NCBI RefSeq assembly: GCF_000250675.2
Contig: NC_018681.1
Coordinates: forward strand, 3,534,001 to 3,598,000
Direction: 5' to 3'
Source of the DNA: Nocardia brasiliensis ATCC 700358
Lineage (GTDB): Bacteria; Actinomycetota; Actinomycetes; Mycobacteriales; Mycobacteriaceae
Length of the DNA stretch: 64,000 nucleotides
Made by a program: the position numbers and the translations under genes. Below are positions 51,329 through 60,716 of this stretch, piece by piece; the first letter of the stretch is position 1, and the number at the start of each line of letters is the position of its first letter. The notes beneath the pieces were generated by a model that was not told the origin of the DNA, made no database searches, and saw nothing but the letters and a program-made list of their open reading frames with translations.

Positions 51329-54295
51329 GTGGCACCGCAGCAGTGTTCAGGACTCGACGGGGCGGGGCCGGGCGCACTTCGGTTACGGATGTTGGGGCCG
51401 GTCGAGGTCTGGCTGGGCGACAAGCAGCTCGACCTCGCCGCCCCGCAGTTGCTGGCCGTCCTGGCCATGCTCGCGGCCGAGCCCGGCCGCACTCTCTCGA
51501 CGACGCAACTGGTCGCGCGCCTGTGGTCGGCGCGCCCGCCCAAGACCGCGGGCAGTGTGCTGCGCAATCATGTGCTCGCCCTGCGCAGGCAGTTCGACAC
51601 GCACGGGCACCCGGGTGCGGGGACCGAGTGGCTCGATTCGACCCGAGGCGGCTACCGGCTGGGGGTGCCGGTGGAGTTCGACGTCATCGCGGTCGAGGAC
51701 TTGATCGCGGCCGCGGAAGCCGATCGGCGGGCGGGTGCGGCCGACGACGCGAACGCCAAGCTGGCCGCGGCCCAGGAGCTGTGGCGCGGCGATCCGCTGA
51801 TCGGACTGCCCGGCCCCTGGGCCGAAGGTGAGCGGACGCGGCTGGAGCGGTTGCGCCTGGCGATGTACGAAGTCGGGGTCTCGGTGGCGCTGGATCTCGG
51901 CCGGTACGCGACCGCCGTCGCGGAGTCGGAGGCGCTGATCGCGGCCGATCCGCACTGTGAGCGGTGGCACGAACTGCTGATGATCGCGCTGCACCGCAGC
52001 GGCAGGCGGGTCGAGGCCCTGGAGGTCTACCGGACCGCACGCCGGCTGCTCGCCGATGAACTCGGCTTGGAACCCGGGCCGGAGCTGGTGCGCCTGCATC
52101 AGCAGATCCTGTCGGCCGAGTCGATGGACACCGAGCCCGCCTACGAACCGCCGTCTGCGCCGAAGAGTTTCGATCTCCCGCGCGTCCCGGCGCAGTTGCC
52201 GCCGGATATCGCCGACTTCGTCGGGCGCGCGGAGCTGGCCCGGGAGTTGGGCGGACTGCTCGACGCGGACTGCGCCGGCCGCCCCGTGATCGCGATCACC
52301 GGCCTCGGTGGTGTCGGAAAGACCACGCTGGCAGTGCATCTCGCGCATCGCGCGCGCAAACACTATCCGGACGGCGTGCTGTATCTCGATCTCGGTGGCA
52401 TGGATGAACATCCGCGCTCGGCCGAGGTGCTGCTGGCGGTCGCGTTGCGCGCGTTCGGCATCGAGTCCGGCGAGCTGCCGACGGAGCTGGCCGGGCGCAC
52501 CGCGCTGTGGCGCGACACCGTGGCAGACAAGCGGGCACTGCTGGTGCTGGACAACGCGCGCGACGTCGAGCATCTCACCCCGCTGCTGCCCGGCCCCGGC
52601 GCGGCGGCGGTACTGGTGACCAGCCGTTCGAGCCTGGTGGAATTGTTCGGCGCGCGGCTGGTTCCGCTGGACGTGCTCACCCCGGACGAATCGCTGACGC
52701 TGTTGGAGCGCATGGCTTCGGTACGGCGGGTATCGGACGAGCCGGACGCCGCCCGCGAAATCCTGCACGCGTGCGGGCATCTGCCGGTCTCGCTGCGGAT
52801 CGTCGGCGCGCGACTGGCGAGCAGACCGAACTGGCGGCTCGCCGCGGTCGCCGAGCGGCTGGCCGACGAGCGGGGCAGGCTCGCCGAACTCGCGGTCGGC
52901 AACACCAGCGTGGAACACGTGTTCCGGGACAGTTACCGGCAACTCACGCCTGAGCTGGCGCGCGTGTTCGTCCTGGTCTCGTTCTCCGACGCGCCCGACC
53001 TGTCGGTCGCCGCGATCGCCGCGCTGATCGATCGGGAGCGGGCCGAGGCCGAGCGGCTCTGCGAAGCACTGGTCGATCTGGGCATGTTGCAGACGCCGGA
53101 ATGGGGTCGCTACCGCTATCACGACCTGTTGCGGCTGTTCGCCCGCGGCGTGGCCGATCAGTCGCAGCAGCAGGAATGGCCGCTCGCCCTGCGCAGGCTG
53201 CTCGACTTCTATCTGGCGAGCGCGAAAAACATTGTGGAACTTCGCGATCCGGGTGTCGGCACGGAGTATTACGCCGTCACCGAGCAGGGCGGGCAGCGCT
53301 TCACCGACGAACGGCAGTGTGCCGTATGGGCGATGACCGAGCGATCCGGCCTGGTCGCGCTCTATCGGCAGGTCATCGAACTGCCGGACGCGCAGACCCG
53401 CACGCTCGCAGTCGATCTCGCGCTGTCGCTGGCCGTCGGCGGCGACGCGGGCGAACATCTGCCGCAGGTGGCCGAGGCGCTCGAGCTGATGAGTCATGCC
53501 GCGGAGAACGACGGCGACCTGCGCACCATGGCGCGCGCCCAGCTGGCCGCGGCCGTCGCCCGGTTGGTCGGCATGGGCGATCTGAGCGCCGGGCACATCC
53601 TGCGCCAAGCCGGTGCGATGCTGCGCGAGGCAGGCGATCGGCCCGGCGCCATCCTCGCCGAACAGATGCTCGGCACGGCCATGGCCTACCAGGAAAAAGT
53701 GGACGTGGCCGTGGAGCACTTCCGGCGGGCCATCGAATTGGGCCGCCAGGACGGCAATCAGTGGAGCGAGGGGATGGGCTGGGCGACCCTGGCCCGGGCC
53801 TACTGCGATGCGCGGCGCTGGCCGGAAGCCGTCGAAGCCGCGGGCAAAGCCCTGTTCCTCGCGCGCATGGTGGGAAGCCTGCGGCTCGAATCAATGGCGT
53901 TGCACGAGTTGGGTTTCGCGACGTTGCAGCGGGGTGATCCGGAGGAAGGGCGGGAACTGTGCGAGCGGGCGCTGGCGGTGGCCCGCCGCGACGGCCGCCG
54001 GCATCAGGAGGGTTGGGCGCTGGCCCGGCTCGCCGAGGTGACCCTCTACAGCGGTGACGCCGAAGCCGCGGTCCCGATCGCGGCGGAGGCCGTGCGGGCG
54101 CTCACCGAGGTCTCCGCTACCGTGCGCCGCCTGCGGGCCATGCGGGTGTACAGCCGCGCGCTCACCGCCGCCGGGCGTGGCGACGAAGCCGAGCCGATCA
54201 TGCGCAAAGTCGCGCAGTCGCGCCGCCACATCGGCTTGCCCGTGCCGGGGCGTCCGGCCGAGAACCCGGCGCCCGCCACGCTCACCGCCAGCTGA
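51329..54295 (+). CDS. SARP/AfsR-type transcriptional regulator (winged helix - BTAD - NB-ARC - TPR)
   Basis: A 988-residue large SARP. Domains in order: OmpR-type winged helix (17-112; RLRMLGPVEVWLG, LWSARPPKTAGSVLRNHVLALRR), BTAD (118-264), NB-ARC P-loop NTPase (295-560; Walker A GLGGVGKTT at 325-333, Walker B ALLVLDNARD, GxP HLPVSLRI), and TPR repeats (about 620-960). This is the full AfsR arrangement. Large SARPs activate antibiotic or other specialised pathways, but no cluster adjoins it. The start is GTG 51329 with GAGGG about eight bases upstream. It is followed by a permease gene after 43 bases. Confidence 0.93.
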   Translation: MAPQQCSGLDGAGPGALRLRMLGPVEVWLGDKQLDLAAPQLLAVLAMLAAEPGRTLSTTQLVARLWSARPPKTAGSVLRNHVLALRRQFDTHGHPGAGTEWLDSTRGGYRLGVPVEFDVIAVEDLIAAAEADRRAGAADDANAKLAAAQELWRGDPLIGLPGPWAEGERTRLERLRLAMYEVGVSVALDLGRYATAVAESEALIAADPHCERWHELLMIALHRSGRRVEALEVYRTARRLLADELGLEPGPELVRLHQQILSAESMDTEPAYEPPSAPKSFDLPRVPAQLPPDIADFVGRAELARELGGLLDADCAGRPVIAITGLGGVGKTTLAVHLAHRARKHYPDGVLYLDLGGMDEHPRSAEVLLAVALRAFGIESGELPTELAGRTALWRDTVADKRALLVLDNARDVEHLTPLLPGPGAAAVLVTSRSSLVELFGARLVPLDVLTPDESLTLLERMASVRRVSDEPDAAREILHACGHLPVSLRIVGARLASRPNWRLAAVAERLADERGRLAELAVGNTSVEHVFRDSYRQLTPELARVFVLVSFSDAPDLSVAAIAALIDRERAEAERLCEALVDLGMLQTPEWGRYRYHDLLRLFARGVADQSQQQEWPLALRRLLDFYLASAKNIVELRDPGVGTEYYAVTEQGGQRFTDERQCAVWAMTERSGLVALYRQVIELPDAQTRTLAVDLALSLAVGGDAGEHLPQVAEALELMSHAAENDGDLRTMARAQLAAAVARLVGMGDLSAGHILRQAGAMLREAGDRPGAILAEQMLGTAMAYQEKVDVAVEHFRRAIELGRQDGNQWSEGMGWATLARAYCDARRWPEAVEAAGKALFLARMVGSLRLESMALHELGFATLQRGDPEEGRELCERALAVARRDGRRHQEGWALARLAEVTLYSGDAEAAVPIAAEAVRALTEVSATVRRLRAMRVYSRALTAAGRGDEAEPIMRKVAQSRRHIGLPVPGRPAENPAPATLTAS

Positions 54296-54338
54296 GCTCT
54301 CGGCGCTTCAACAGAGATCATCTGGGTATCGGACCAGC

Positions 54339-55703
54339 ATGAGCCTCGCGTTGAAGCGGACGGTGGGCACACCCCTGCTGTATTTCTTCATACTCGGCGA
54401 CACCCTCGGTGCCGGCGTCTATGTCCTGGTCGGTTCGGTGGCGGGGGAGACCGGCGGCGCGGTGTGGCTGCCCCTGCTGCTCGCGCTCGGGCTCGCCACC
54501 CTGACCGCGGCGTCCTACGCCGAATTGGCGACCCGGTATCCGCGGGCGGGCGGGTCCGCGCACTACGTCACCACGGCATTCGGGCCCGCGGCCGGGTCGT
54601 TCGTCGGATTCTGCATGCTGGCAGCCGGACTGGTCTCGGTGGGCGCGCTGGCCCGGGCCTTCGCCGGGGACTACCTGCAGGCGCTGATCTCGTTGCCCGC
54701 GGCGGCGGTCGTGGTGGTCTTCCTCGCCGTCCTCGCCGCGCTCAACATTCGCGGGATCAAAGAGTCCCTGCGTGCCAATGTCGCAGCGACGGTGATCGAA
54801 TTGGGTGGGCTGGTCCTGATCATCGGGCTCGGCGCTTGGATCATCGCGCGCGGCGACGCCGACCTGCACCGCGTCACCGAGGTCGGCACCGCCGAGCACG
54901 GGCCGTTCGGGGCGGTGCTCGCCGGGACCGTGCTCGCGTTCTACTCGTTCGTCGGATTCGAGACGTCGGTCAATCTGGCCGAAGAGATCGAGAACCCGCG
55001 GCGCTCGTATCCGCGGGCGCTGTTCGGCGCGCTGCTCACCGCGGGGGTGGTCTATCTGCTGATCGGCTTCGTGGCCAGTGCCGGCGTGCCCACCGGGCTA
55101 CTGAGCGAGTCCAGTGGTCCGCTGCTCGAGGTGGTGCGGGCGGCCGGGGATCTGCCGGATTGGTTGTTCAGTTCGATCGCGCTGGTCGCGGTGGCGAACG
55201 GGGCGCTGCTCACCGGCATCATGTCGTCCCGGCTGACCTACGGCATGGCGCGTGACGGCTTGCTGCCGCCGATCCTCGCCCGGGTGCTGCCGGGGCGGCG
55301 GACGCCGTGGGTGGCGATCCTGGCGACCTCCGCGGTTGCCCTGGTGCTCGCCTCGACCGGCGAAGTCGATTCGCTCGCCGCCACTTTGGTGTTGTTGCTG
55401 CTCGTCGTGTTCGCCGCCGTCAACGCCGCGGTGCTGGTGCTGCGCCGCACCTCGGGCGGCGAACCGGACCACTTCCGGGTGCCGGTGTTCATCCCGTGGC
55501 TGGGCCTGGCGTCGTGCCTGTTGCTGTGCACCCGGATCGAAGGTGCGGTCTGGTTGCGGGGACTGATCCTGGTCGCCCTCGGCGTCGCGCTCGCCGCGAT
55601 CAACGCGGTCCGCGCCCGCAACGGCGGCGAACTACGGACCAGAGAGTCCGCCGACGCTGAACCGGACGAACGTTTTGTGCGTGCTGATGAGGGGAAGGCG
55701 TAG
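54339..55703 (+). CDS. APC-superfamily amino-acid permease
   Basis: A 454-residue, 12-TM APC-family permease. The start is ATG 54339 within a longer open frame; the sequence begins with the family LKRTVGTPLLYFFILGDTLGAGVYVLVG (TM1 with the GAGVY substrate motif). GSAHYVTTAFGPAAGSFVGF (TM3) and FETSVNLAEEIENPRRSYPRALFGALL (the E-NP-RS-P loop after TM6) follow. Substrates are probably neutral or cationic amino acids or polyamines. It lies 43 bases after the SARP gene on the same strand. Confidence 0.92.
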   Translation: MSLALKRTVGTPLLYFFILGDTLGAGVYVLVGSVAGETGGAVWLPLLLALGLATLTAASYAELATRYPRAGGSAHYVTTAFGPAAGSFVGFCMLAAGLVSVGALARAFAGDYLQALISLPAAAVVVVFLAVLAALNIRGIKESLRANVAATVIELGGLVLIIGLGAWIIARGDADLHRVTEVGTAEHGPFGAVLAGTVLAFYSFVGFETSVNLAEEIENPRRSYPRALFGALLTAGVVYLLIGFVASAGVPTGLLSESSGPLLEVVRAAGDLPDWLFSSIALVAVANGALLTGIMSSRLTYGMARDGLLPPILARVLPGRRTPWVAILATSAVALVLASTGEVDSLAATLVLLLLVVFAAVNAAVLVLRRTSGGEPDHFRVPVFIPWLGLASCLLLCTRIEGAVWLRGLILVALGVALAAINAVRARNGGELRTRESADAEPDERFVRADEGKA

Positions 55704-55736
55704 GGAGCCACCGAATTCGGCGCGGCGCACCCGTGC

Positions 55737-56468
55737 TCACATGCGTTCGTGGACGGTGAGCAGCAGATGGTCGAAGCGGGTACGGAGTTCGACCATCGGG
55801 CCGTCGAGGGTGGTGAGTTCGGAGAGCAACTGGGTGGCCAGGACGCGGAGTTCGACACCGGTCTCCTGGGAGCGCCAGACGAGCACCCGGAGAGCTTGCT
55901 CGGCGCTGATCCCGTAGACCAGCCGCAGCGCGCCTTTGGCCTGTTCGATGGCGGCGCGGGCGGTGTACAGCTCGGGCAGGGCACCGTCGAGGGTTTGCCT
56001 GCGATCCTCGGCGAGGGTGTCGGTGATATCGACGTAATAGCCGGAGGTACCGACCACCTTCGCCTTGTCGTCGTACATGTCGTCACCGACCACCAGCACG
56101 TGGCGCACCCGTCCTCTGGTGTCGATGATCCGGTGTCTGCTGCAGAACGGTTCACCGGTTTCGACGGTGCGCGCGATGGTGTTCGCGACCTGTTCCCGAT
56201 CGTCCGGATGTTTGTGGGAGAGCAGCAGTTCGGTGGTCGGCTGGACCGCACCCGGAGCGTAGCCGTGGATCTGCGCGACCTCGTCGGACCATTCCCAGCG
56301 CTCGCCGGCCCGCCAGAACCGGAAGGTGCCCGCGTTCTGCCACGCGCCCGCGCCGAGGACCTCCTCGATCGGATGGACCGGTTCGGTTCCGGAACCGAGC
56401 AGTGGTGTCGCCGCGCCCTCGCTGCCGCCGCCCCGCGTGATATCCGGCATATCGACAGGCTGATCCAC
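55737..56468 (-). CDS. PAS- and ANTAR-domain regulator
   Basis: A 243-residue regulator. A PAS fold (about 45-155; GTFRFWRAGERWEWSDEVAQIHGYAPGAVQPTTELLLSHKHPDDREQV and GYYVDITD) is followed by an ANTAR domain (RAAIEQAKGALRLVYGISAEQALRVLVWRSQETGVELRVLATQLLSEL). It is a second ANTAR protein in the window but with a PAS instead of a GAF sensor. It probably binds leader RNA hairpins in response to a PAS ligand. The start is GTG 56468, though internal ATGs are possible. Confidence 0.9.
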   Translation of the reverse strand: MDQPVDMPDITRGGGSEGAATPLLGSGTEPVHPIEEVLGAGAWQNAGTFRFWRAGERWEWSDEVAQIHGYAPGAVQPTTELLLSHKHPDDREQVANTIARTVETGEPFCSRHRIIDTRGRVRHVLVVGDDMYDDKAKVVGTSGYYVDITDTLAEDRRQTLDGALPELYTARAAIEQAKGALRLVYGISAEQALRVLVWRSQETGVELRVLATQLLSELTTLDGPMVELRTRFDHLLLTVHERM

Positions 56469-56597
56469 GAACTGCCCCTTCCCACCTCGACCGATTTCGT
56501 TGCTGTGTGGTCGGCTGGCGGGGTCTGGGGCAGCGCGTTCCGAGCGACAAGATTACCGCGCGCCCCCGACAGCTCGTCGGCGAGGCGCGCCGGGATT

Positions 56598-57242
56598 TCA
56601 GCCGCTGCGCGCGACGGTCAGCTGGTCGGGGACGAACGCCTCGGGGATCGGCCGGCGCACCGGTCGCTGCGTCACGAGGCGAAAGCCCGCCGCCACGATC
56701 AGTTCCCGCATCTCGGCAGGTGGCGGGAAGTAGGCGACACCTTGGATCGCTGTGGGTTGCAGCAGCGGCGCGAACCGGCTGCGCGGGTTGATCACGACGA
56801 TCGCGAGTAGCCCACCGGGGGAGAGGATCCGGTGGAACTCGGCCAGTGCGCCGGGCTGGTCGAAGAAGTGGAAGGCGTGGGTGGAGACGACGGCGTCGAC
56901 CGAGCCCGCGGGCAGTCCGAGGTCTTCGGCCCGGCGGTTGACCCAGTTCACCTGTCCGGAGCGGGCTTTCGCCTGCCGCAGCATGCCGGGGGAGGCGTCG
57001 CAGCCGTAGATCACCTCGGGGTGCAACTCCTGCTGGATGCGGGCGGCGAGAATCCCGGTGCCGCAGCCGACATCGGCGATCCGGCGGATATTCGCCCGGC
57101 GCAACTGGTCGATGATCTCGTCCTGCGGCGGCCGATACCCGAACCGCTGCGCGAGCGGATTGTTGTAGATCGCGGCGAGCCGGTTCCAGCCGGAGGTCAC
57201 CAGTCGGTGGTAGGCGCGGGCCGGTGGCGTGGTGGCTGACAT
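56598..57242 (-). CDS. Class I SAM-dependent methyltransferase
   Basis: A 214-residue Rossmann methyltransferase: IADVGCGTGILAARIQQEL (motif I), GCDASPGMLRQAKAR (motif II), ALAEFHRILSPGGLLAIVVIN (motif III). It resembles the UbiE/COQ5-like small-molecule methyltransferases. An inverted repeat at 57285-57310, 43-68 bases upstream of its ATG, may bind a regulator. The substrate is unknown. It is a single gene after an MFS gene on the same strand. Confidence 0.88.
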   Translation of the reverse strand: MSATTPPARAYHRLVTSGWNRLAAIYNNPLAQRFGYRPPQDEIIDQLRRANIRRIADVGCGTGILAARIQQELHPEVIYGCDASPGMLRQAKARSGQVNWVNRRAEDLGLPAGSVDAVVSTHAFHFFDQPGALAEFHRILSPGGLLAIVVINPRSRFAPLLQPTAIQGVAYFPPPAEMRELIVAAGFRLVTQRPVRRPIPEAFVPDQLTVARSG

Positions 57243-57284
57243 CGTTGTCCCCTTCGGCGCGGTGGCAGGGCTTGAGTCTAGAGT

Positions 57285-57310
57285 GTCTGAGACAATTTGC
57301 CCAGTCTCAG
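57285..57310. promoter_or_regulatory. Inverted repeats between the MFS gene and the methyltransferase gene
   Basis: CTGAGAC at 57287-57293 pairs with GTCTCAG at 57304-57310, and TGTCTGAGACA is itself palindromic. The element overlaps the MFS stop codon and stands where the promoter of the methyltransferase is expected. Either an operator or a weak terminator. Confidence 0.35.
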
Positions 57311-58755
57311 GTCACCGGGCTTTTCGAGGTGGCACTCAGCGGTTTGGCGATGTCCTCCAGCGAGCGCCCTTCCGCGCGTACGCCATAGGCCAGCTCGACC
57401 AGGCCCGCGGCGAACATCGTGGCCGCGCCGATGGCGAAGGCCAGCGCGGTCTTGCCCGGGTCGCCCTCGGCGGACAACTTCGAGAACACCAGCGGCCCGG
57501 CCACACCACCCGCGAAGGTGCCGATCGCGTAGAAGAACGCGATGGCCATCGCGCGGGTCTCCATCGGGAAGATCTCGCTCACCGTCAGATACGCCGCGCT
57601 CGCCCCGCAGGAGGCGACGAAGAGCACCACGGTCCAGCACGCGGTCAAGGTCACCGCGGAGAGCTGGCCCGCCGCGAAAAGCCATGCGGTGCCGAACAAC
57701 AGCACCGCCGAGCCGATGTAGCAGCCCGCGATCATCGGCTTGCGGCCGACGGTGTCGAAGAACCGCCCCAGCAGCAACGGCCCGAGGAAATTGCCGAAGC
57801 AGATCACCGCGAAGTAGTAGCCGACCCGATCGTCGGGCACGTCGAACGACTTCGCCAGGATGAGCGCGTAATTGAAGGTGATGGCGTTGTACAGGAACGC
57901 CTGCCCGACGAACAGGGCGAGCCCGAGCGCGCTGCGGCGCGGATAGTGCCGCACCATCACCGCCGCGATCTCGCGGAAGCTGATGGTGCGCCGCTGGTGG
58001 ATCTCGATCCGTTGCTCCGACACGTCTTCCAGTTCGTCACCGGTATCGGTGCGGACCTGTTTCTCGATATCGGCGACGATCCGTTCGGCGCCGTCCTCGC
58101 GCTCGTGGATGAACATCCAGCGCGGGCTCTCCGGCACGTGCCGGCGCACCACGAGAATGACCAGGCCGAACACCGCGCCCAGCGCAAAGGTCAAGCGCCA
58201 GCCGATATTCGGCGCGAACCAATCGGTGTTCAGCGCGACGATGGACAGCAGCGCGCCGCCCACCGCGCCGAGCCAATAGGTCCCGTTGATCACGATGTCG
58301 ATGCGGCCGCGGTACTTTCGCGGGATCAGCTCATCGATCGCGGAGTTGATGGCCGCGTACTCGCCGCCGATCCCGAACCCGGTGAAGAACCGGAAGAGGA
58401 TGAACCACCACATCGAGAACGAGACGGCGGTCAGCGCCGTCGCGATCAAGTACACCGCGAGGGTGATCAGGAAGAGCTTCTTGCGGCCGAATCTGTCGGT
58501 GAGCCAACCGAAGAACAGCGCCCCGGTGCACGCGCCGGTGACGTACATCGCGGCCGCCACACCGGAAACCTGTGCGGCGGTGATGTCTATCCCGCTGCCC
58601 GGCTCGGACAATCTGCTCGCCACGCTACCGACGACGGTGACCTCGAGGCCGTCCAGGATCCAGACCGACCCCAGCCCGATCACCACCATCCAGTGCCAGC
58701 GCGACCACGGCAATCGATCCAGGCGCGCCGGGATATCGGTCGATATCGTCCGCAC
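57307..58755 (-). CDS. MFS transporter, metabolite:proton symporter-type
   Basis: A 482-residue MFS carrier of the sugar/aromatic-acid porter kind: about 12 TMs, motif A GWLTDRFGRKKLFLI and its repeat GRFFDTVGRKPMIAG, and the R-x-x-TGxGxGGEYAA(I/A)NSAI..E..P signature after TM4 (RFFTGFGIGGEYAAINSAIDELIPRKYRGR), which points to the metabolite:H+ symporter (MHS/AAHS-like) branch. PESPRWMFIHERE is the family PESPR loop. The start is ATG 58755. It is probably an importer of an organic acid or sugar. Confidence 0.92.
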   Translation of the reverse strand: MRTISTDIPARLDRLPWSRWHWMVVIGLGSVWILDGLEVTVVGSVASRLSEPGSGIDITAAQVSGVAAAMYVTGACTGALFFGWLTDRFGRKKLFLITLAVYLIATALTAVSFSMWWFILFRFFTGFGIGGEYAAINSAIDELIPRKYRGRIDIVINGTYWLGAVGGALLSIVALNTDWFAPNIGWRLTFALGAVFGLVILVVRRHVPESPRWMFIHEREDGAERIVADIEKQVRTDTGDELEDVSEQRIEIHQRRTISFREIAAVMVRHYPRRSALGLALFVGQAFLYNAITFNYALILAKSFDVPDDRVGYYFAVICFGNFLGPLLLGRFFDTVGRKPMIAGCYIGSAVLLFGTAWLFAAGQLSAVTLTACWTVVLFVASCGASAAYLTVSEIFPMETRAMAIAFFYAIGTFAGGVAGPLVFSKLSAEGDPGKTALAFAIGAATMFAAGLVELAYGVRAEGRSLEDIAKPLSATSKSPVT

Positions 58756-58844
58756 AGGCCACCACCTCCCGGTTACTGACCGACGGTTACCCGGGGCCGC
58801 AACGGATAATCAGCGGTCCCCTGCGGCGCCTGCCGACCGGGGCG

Positions 58845-59714
58845 TCACCCGGAGTTCGCGGCCGCGACCAGCGCCGCACGGGCCGCCCGGACCGCCGGGT
58901 GGTTACCGGTGCCGCGCCGATACGCCAGGTGGGTGCGCCGCCGAGCCGGCAGCGGGGTCAGCGTGACCTCGGCCGGGCAGTCCAGCGCGCCGAGTTCGGG
59001 CACCAGCGCGACCCCCTGCCCGGCCGCGACGAGCGCGAGCACGGTGCCGAAATCGTCGGCGTGATGGCGGATCCGCGGCGTGAATCCCGCTGCCTGGCAA
59101 GCTCGGACGGTCATCGTGTAGCACAGCGTGTCGGGAATCCCTGCGATCCAAGCGGTTTCGCGGTACGCGACGAGTGGTTCGGCGGTGGGCGCGGCCAGAT
59201 AGATCGTCTCTTCCAGCAGCGGCTCGGTGTCGAGCGCGGGGTCGGGTTCGACCGGCACGTAGTCGTATTCCTGCACCAGCGCGACGTCGAGCGCTTCCGC
59301 GCGCAACGCGGCGGGCGCGGTCGCCGGATCGATCTCGGTGACCATCAGTTCCAGGCCGGGATGATCCCGGCTCAGCGTGACGAGCGCCGGAGAGAGAATG
59401 GTGCGAATGGCGGTGGGAAAGGCGCCGATCCGCAGCGTCCCGGCGAGTTCGGTACGCGCCGTGGCCATGTCGGCGGCGGCCTGTTCGAGCACCGCGAGGA
59501 TGGTTTCGGCGTGCTCGACCAGCGTGCGCGCCGCCGGGGTGAGCGTCACCCGCCGCCCGGTCCGTTCGAGCAGCGGCACGCCCGCTTCGCGTTCCAGCGC
59601 CGTGAGTTGCTGCGAGACCGCCGAAGGTGTGTAGGCCAGTGCCTCGGCGACCGCCGCGATGGTCTCCCGATGCGAGAGCTCGCGCAGCAGCCGCAATTTG
59701 CGAATATCGAGCAT
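58845..59714 (-). CDS. LysR-family transcriptional regulator
   Basis: A 289-residue LysR protein. The N-terminal winged HTH is LDIRKLRLLRELSHRETIAAVAEALAYTPSAVSQQLTALEREAGVPLLERTGRRVTLTPAARTL (residues 2-65). The C-terminal periplasmic-binding-fold effector domain starts GTLRIGAFPTAIRTILSPALVTL. It is divergent from the DapA-family gene, with an 8-base-arm T-N11-A site whose left arm covers its own start codon. Its likely effector is the substrate or product of that aldolase/lyase. Confidence 0.93.
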   Translation of the reverse strand: MLDIRKLRLLRELSHRETIAAVAEALAYTPSAVSQQLTALEREAGVPLLERTGRRVTLTPAARTLVEHAETILAVLEQAAADMATARTELAGTLRIGAFPTAIRTILSPALVTLSRDHPGLELMVTEIDPATAPAALRAEALDVALVQEYDYVPVEPDPALDTEPLLEETIYLAAPTAEPLVAYRETAWIAGIPDTLCYTMTVRACQAAGFTPRIRHHADDFGTVLALVAAGQGVALVPELGALDCPAEVTLTPLPARRRTHLAYRRGTGNHPAVRAARAALVAAANSG

Positions 59715-59733
59715 CAGGTCAGCTTATGCTCGA
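59707..59733. promoter_or_regulatory. LysR operator, T-N11-A type
   Basis: TCGAGCAT (59707-59714) and ATGCTCGA (59726-59733) are perfect 8-base arms around an 11-base spacer, the LysR-type geometry. The left arm contains the LysR ATG (on the minus strand). The site lies 53-79 bases before the DapA-like ATG, so binding could both repress lysR and activate the divergent gene. Confidence 0.75.
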
Positions 59734-59785
59734 ATGTAGAAATGTGAACTGGACCTGACGCTTTGTGGCCGTCACCCTCATAACC

Positions 59786-60712
59786 ATGACGCTCGCAGGC
59801 CTTTTCGTCCCCCTTGTCACGCCGTTCACGGCAGAGAACGCCCTGGCCGCCGAAGCGCTGGCCGGACTGGCCCACTCGGCGCTCGCCGAGGGCGCGACCG
59901 GCCTGGTCGCGCTCGGCACCACCGCCGAAGCGGCGACGTTGACGCCGGCCGAACGCGCCCGGGTGATCGACGTCTGCGCGAGCGTGTGCCGGGAACACAA
60001 CGCGCCGTTGATCGTCGGCGCCGGCTCCAACTCGACGGCCGACTCCGCCGATGCGCTGGCCGCGCTGTCGGGGCAGATCGCCGCCGCGCTCACCGTCGTC
60101 CCGTACTACACCCGGCCCACCGAGGCCGGGGTGCTCGCGCACTTCCGGGCGCTGGCCGGGGGCAGCCCGGTGCCGCTGGTGGTCTACAACATTCCGTATC
60201 GCACCGGTCGCACGCTGTGCGCGGAAACCCTGCTCGATATCGCGGCGCATCCGAACATCGTCGGCGTCAAACACGCCGTGGGCAGTATCGATGAGGCCAC
60301 CGTCGCGCTGATGGGCGCACGCCCCGCGGACTTCGCCGTGCTGGCGGGCGACGACCTGTTCGTCTCGCCGCTGCTGGCGCTCGGCGCCGAGGGCGGCATC
60401 CTGGCCTCCGGCATCGTGGCCACCGCGCCGTTCACCGCGCTCATCGCGGCCTGGCGCGACGGCCGGATCGAGCAGGCGCGTGCGCTCGGGCATCGGCTGG
60501 CCGCGCTGTCGGCCACCCTCTTCGCCGAGCCCAACCCCACCGTGATCAAGGCCGTTCTCGCGGCTCAAGGCCGCATTCCGAGCCCGGCCGTGCGGCTGCC
60601 GCTGCTGCCCGCCGGTGAGGTCACGACCGCGGCCGCCCTGGCCGAGATCGAATTTTTCTCACGAATGGCAGGACAATTTGCTGGTGTAGCGACTGAAGAA
60701 GTGCAACGCTGA
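59786..60712 (+). CDS. DapA-family aldolase/lyase
   Basis: A 308-residue Schiff-base aldolase of the dihydrodipicolinate synthase / N-acetylneuraminate lyase family (ATG 59786; a GTG 21 bases upstream is possible). Family blocks are LFVPLVTPF at the start, ALGTTAEAATLT (T45-T46) in place of the usual GTTGE, the catalytic Tyr134 in VVYNIPYRTG, and the Schiff-base Lys162 in IVGVKHAVGSI. The GTTAEAA variation, in which the Gly-Glu is lost, argues against a housekeeping lysine-pathway DapA and for another ketoacid substrate. It is divergent from LysR and followed after 4 bases by an MFS gene. Confidence 0.88.
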   Translation: MTLAGLFVPLVTPFTAENALAAEALAGLAHSALAEGATGLVALGTTAEAATLTPAERARVIDVCASVCREHNAPLIVGAGSNSTADSADALAALSGQIAAALTVVPYYTRPTEAGVLAHFRALAGGSPVPLVVYNIPYRTGRTLCAETLLDIAAHPNIVGVKHAVGSIDEATVALMGARPADFAVLAGDDLFVSPLLALGAEGGILASGIVATAPFTALIAAWRDGRIEQARALGHRLAALSATLFAEPNPTVIKAVLAAQGRIPSPAVRLPLLPAGEVTTAAALAEIEFFSRMAGQFAGVATEEVQR

Positions 60713-60716
60713 AGCG

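Noticed and set aside
51383..53719. 778-codon minus-strand frame opposite the SARP gene
   Set aside because: Composition is His/Arg/Gln-rich with no domains, typical of the antisense shadow of a GC-rich gene; the plus strand encodes an unmistakable SARP.
57229..58779. 516-codon plus-strand frame opposite the MFS gene
   Set aside because: Antisense shadow rich in Arg, Asp, Gly and Glu without hydrophobic segments or motifs.
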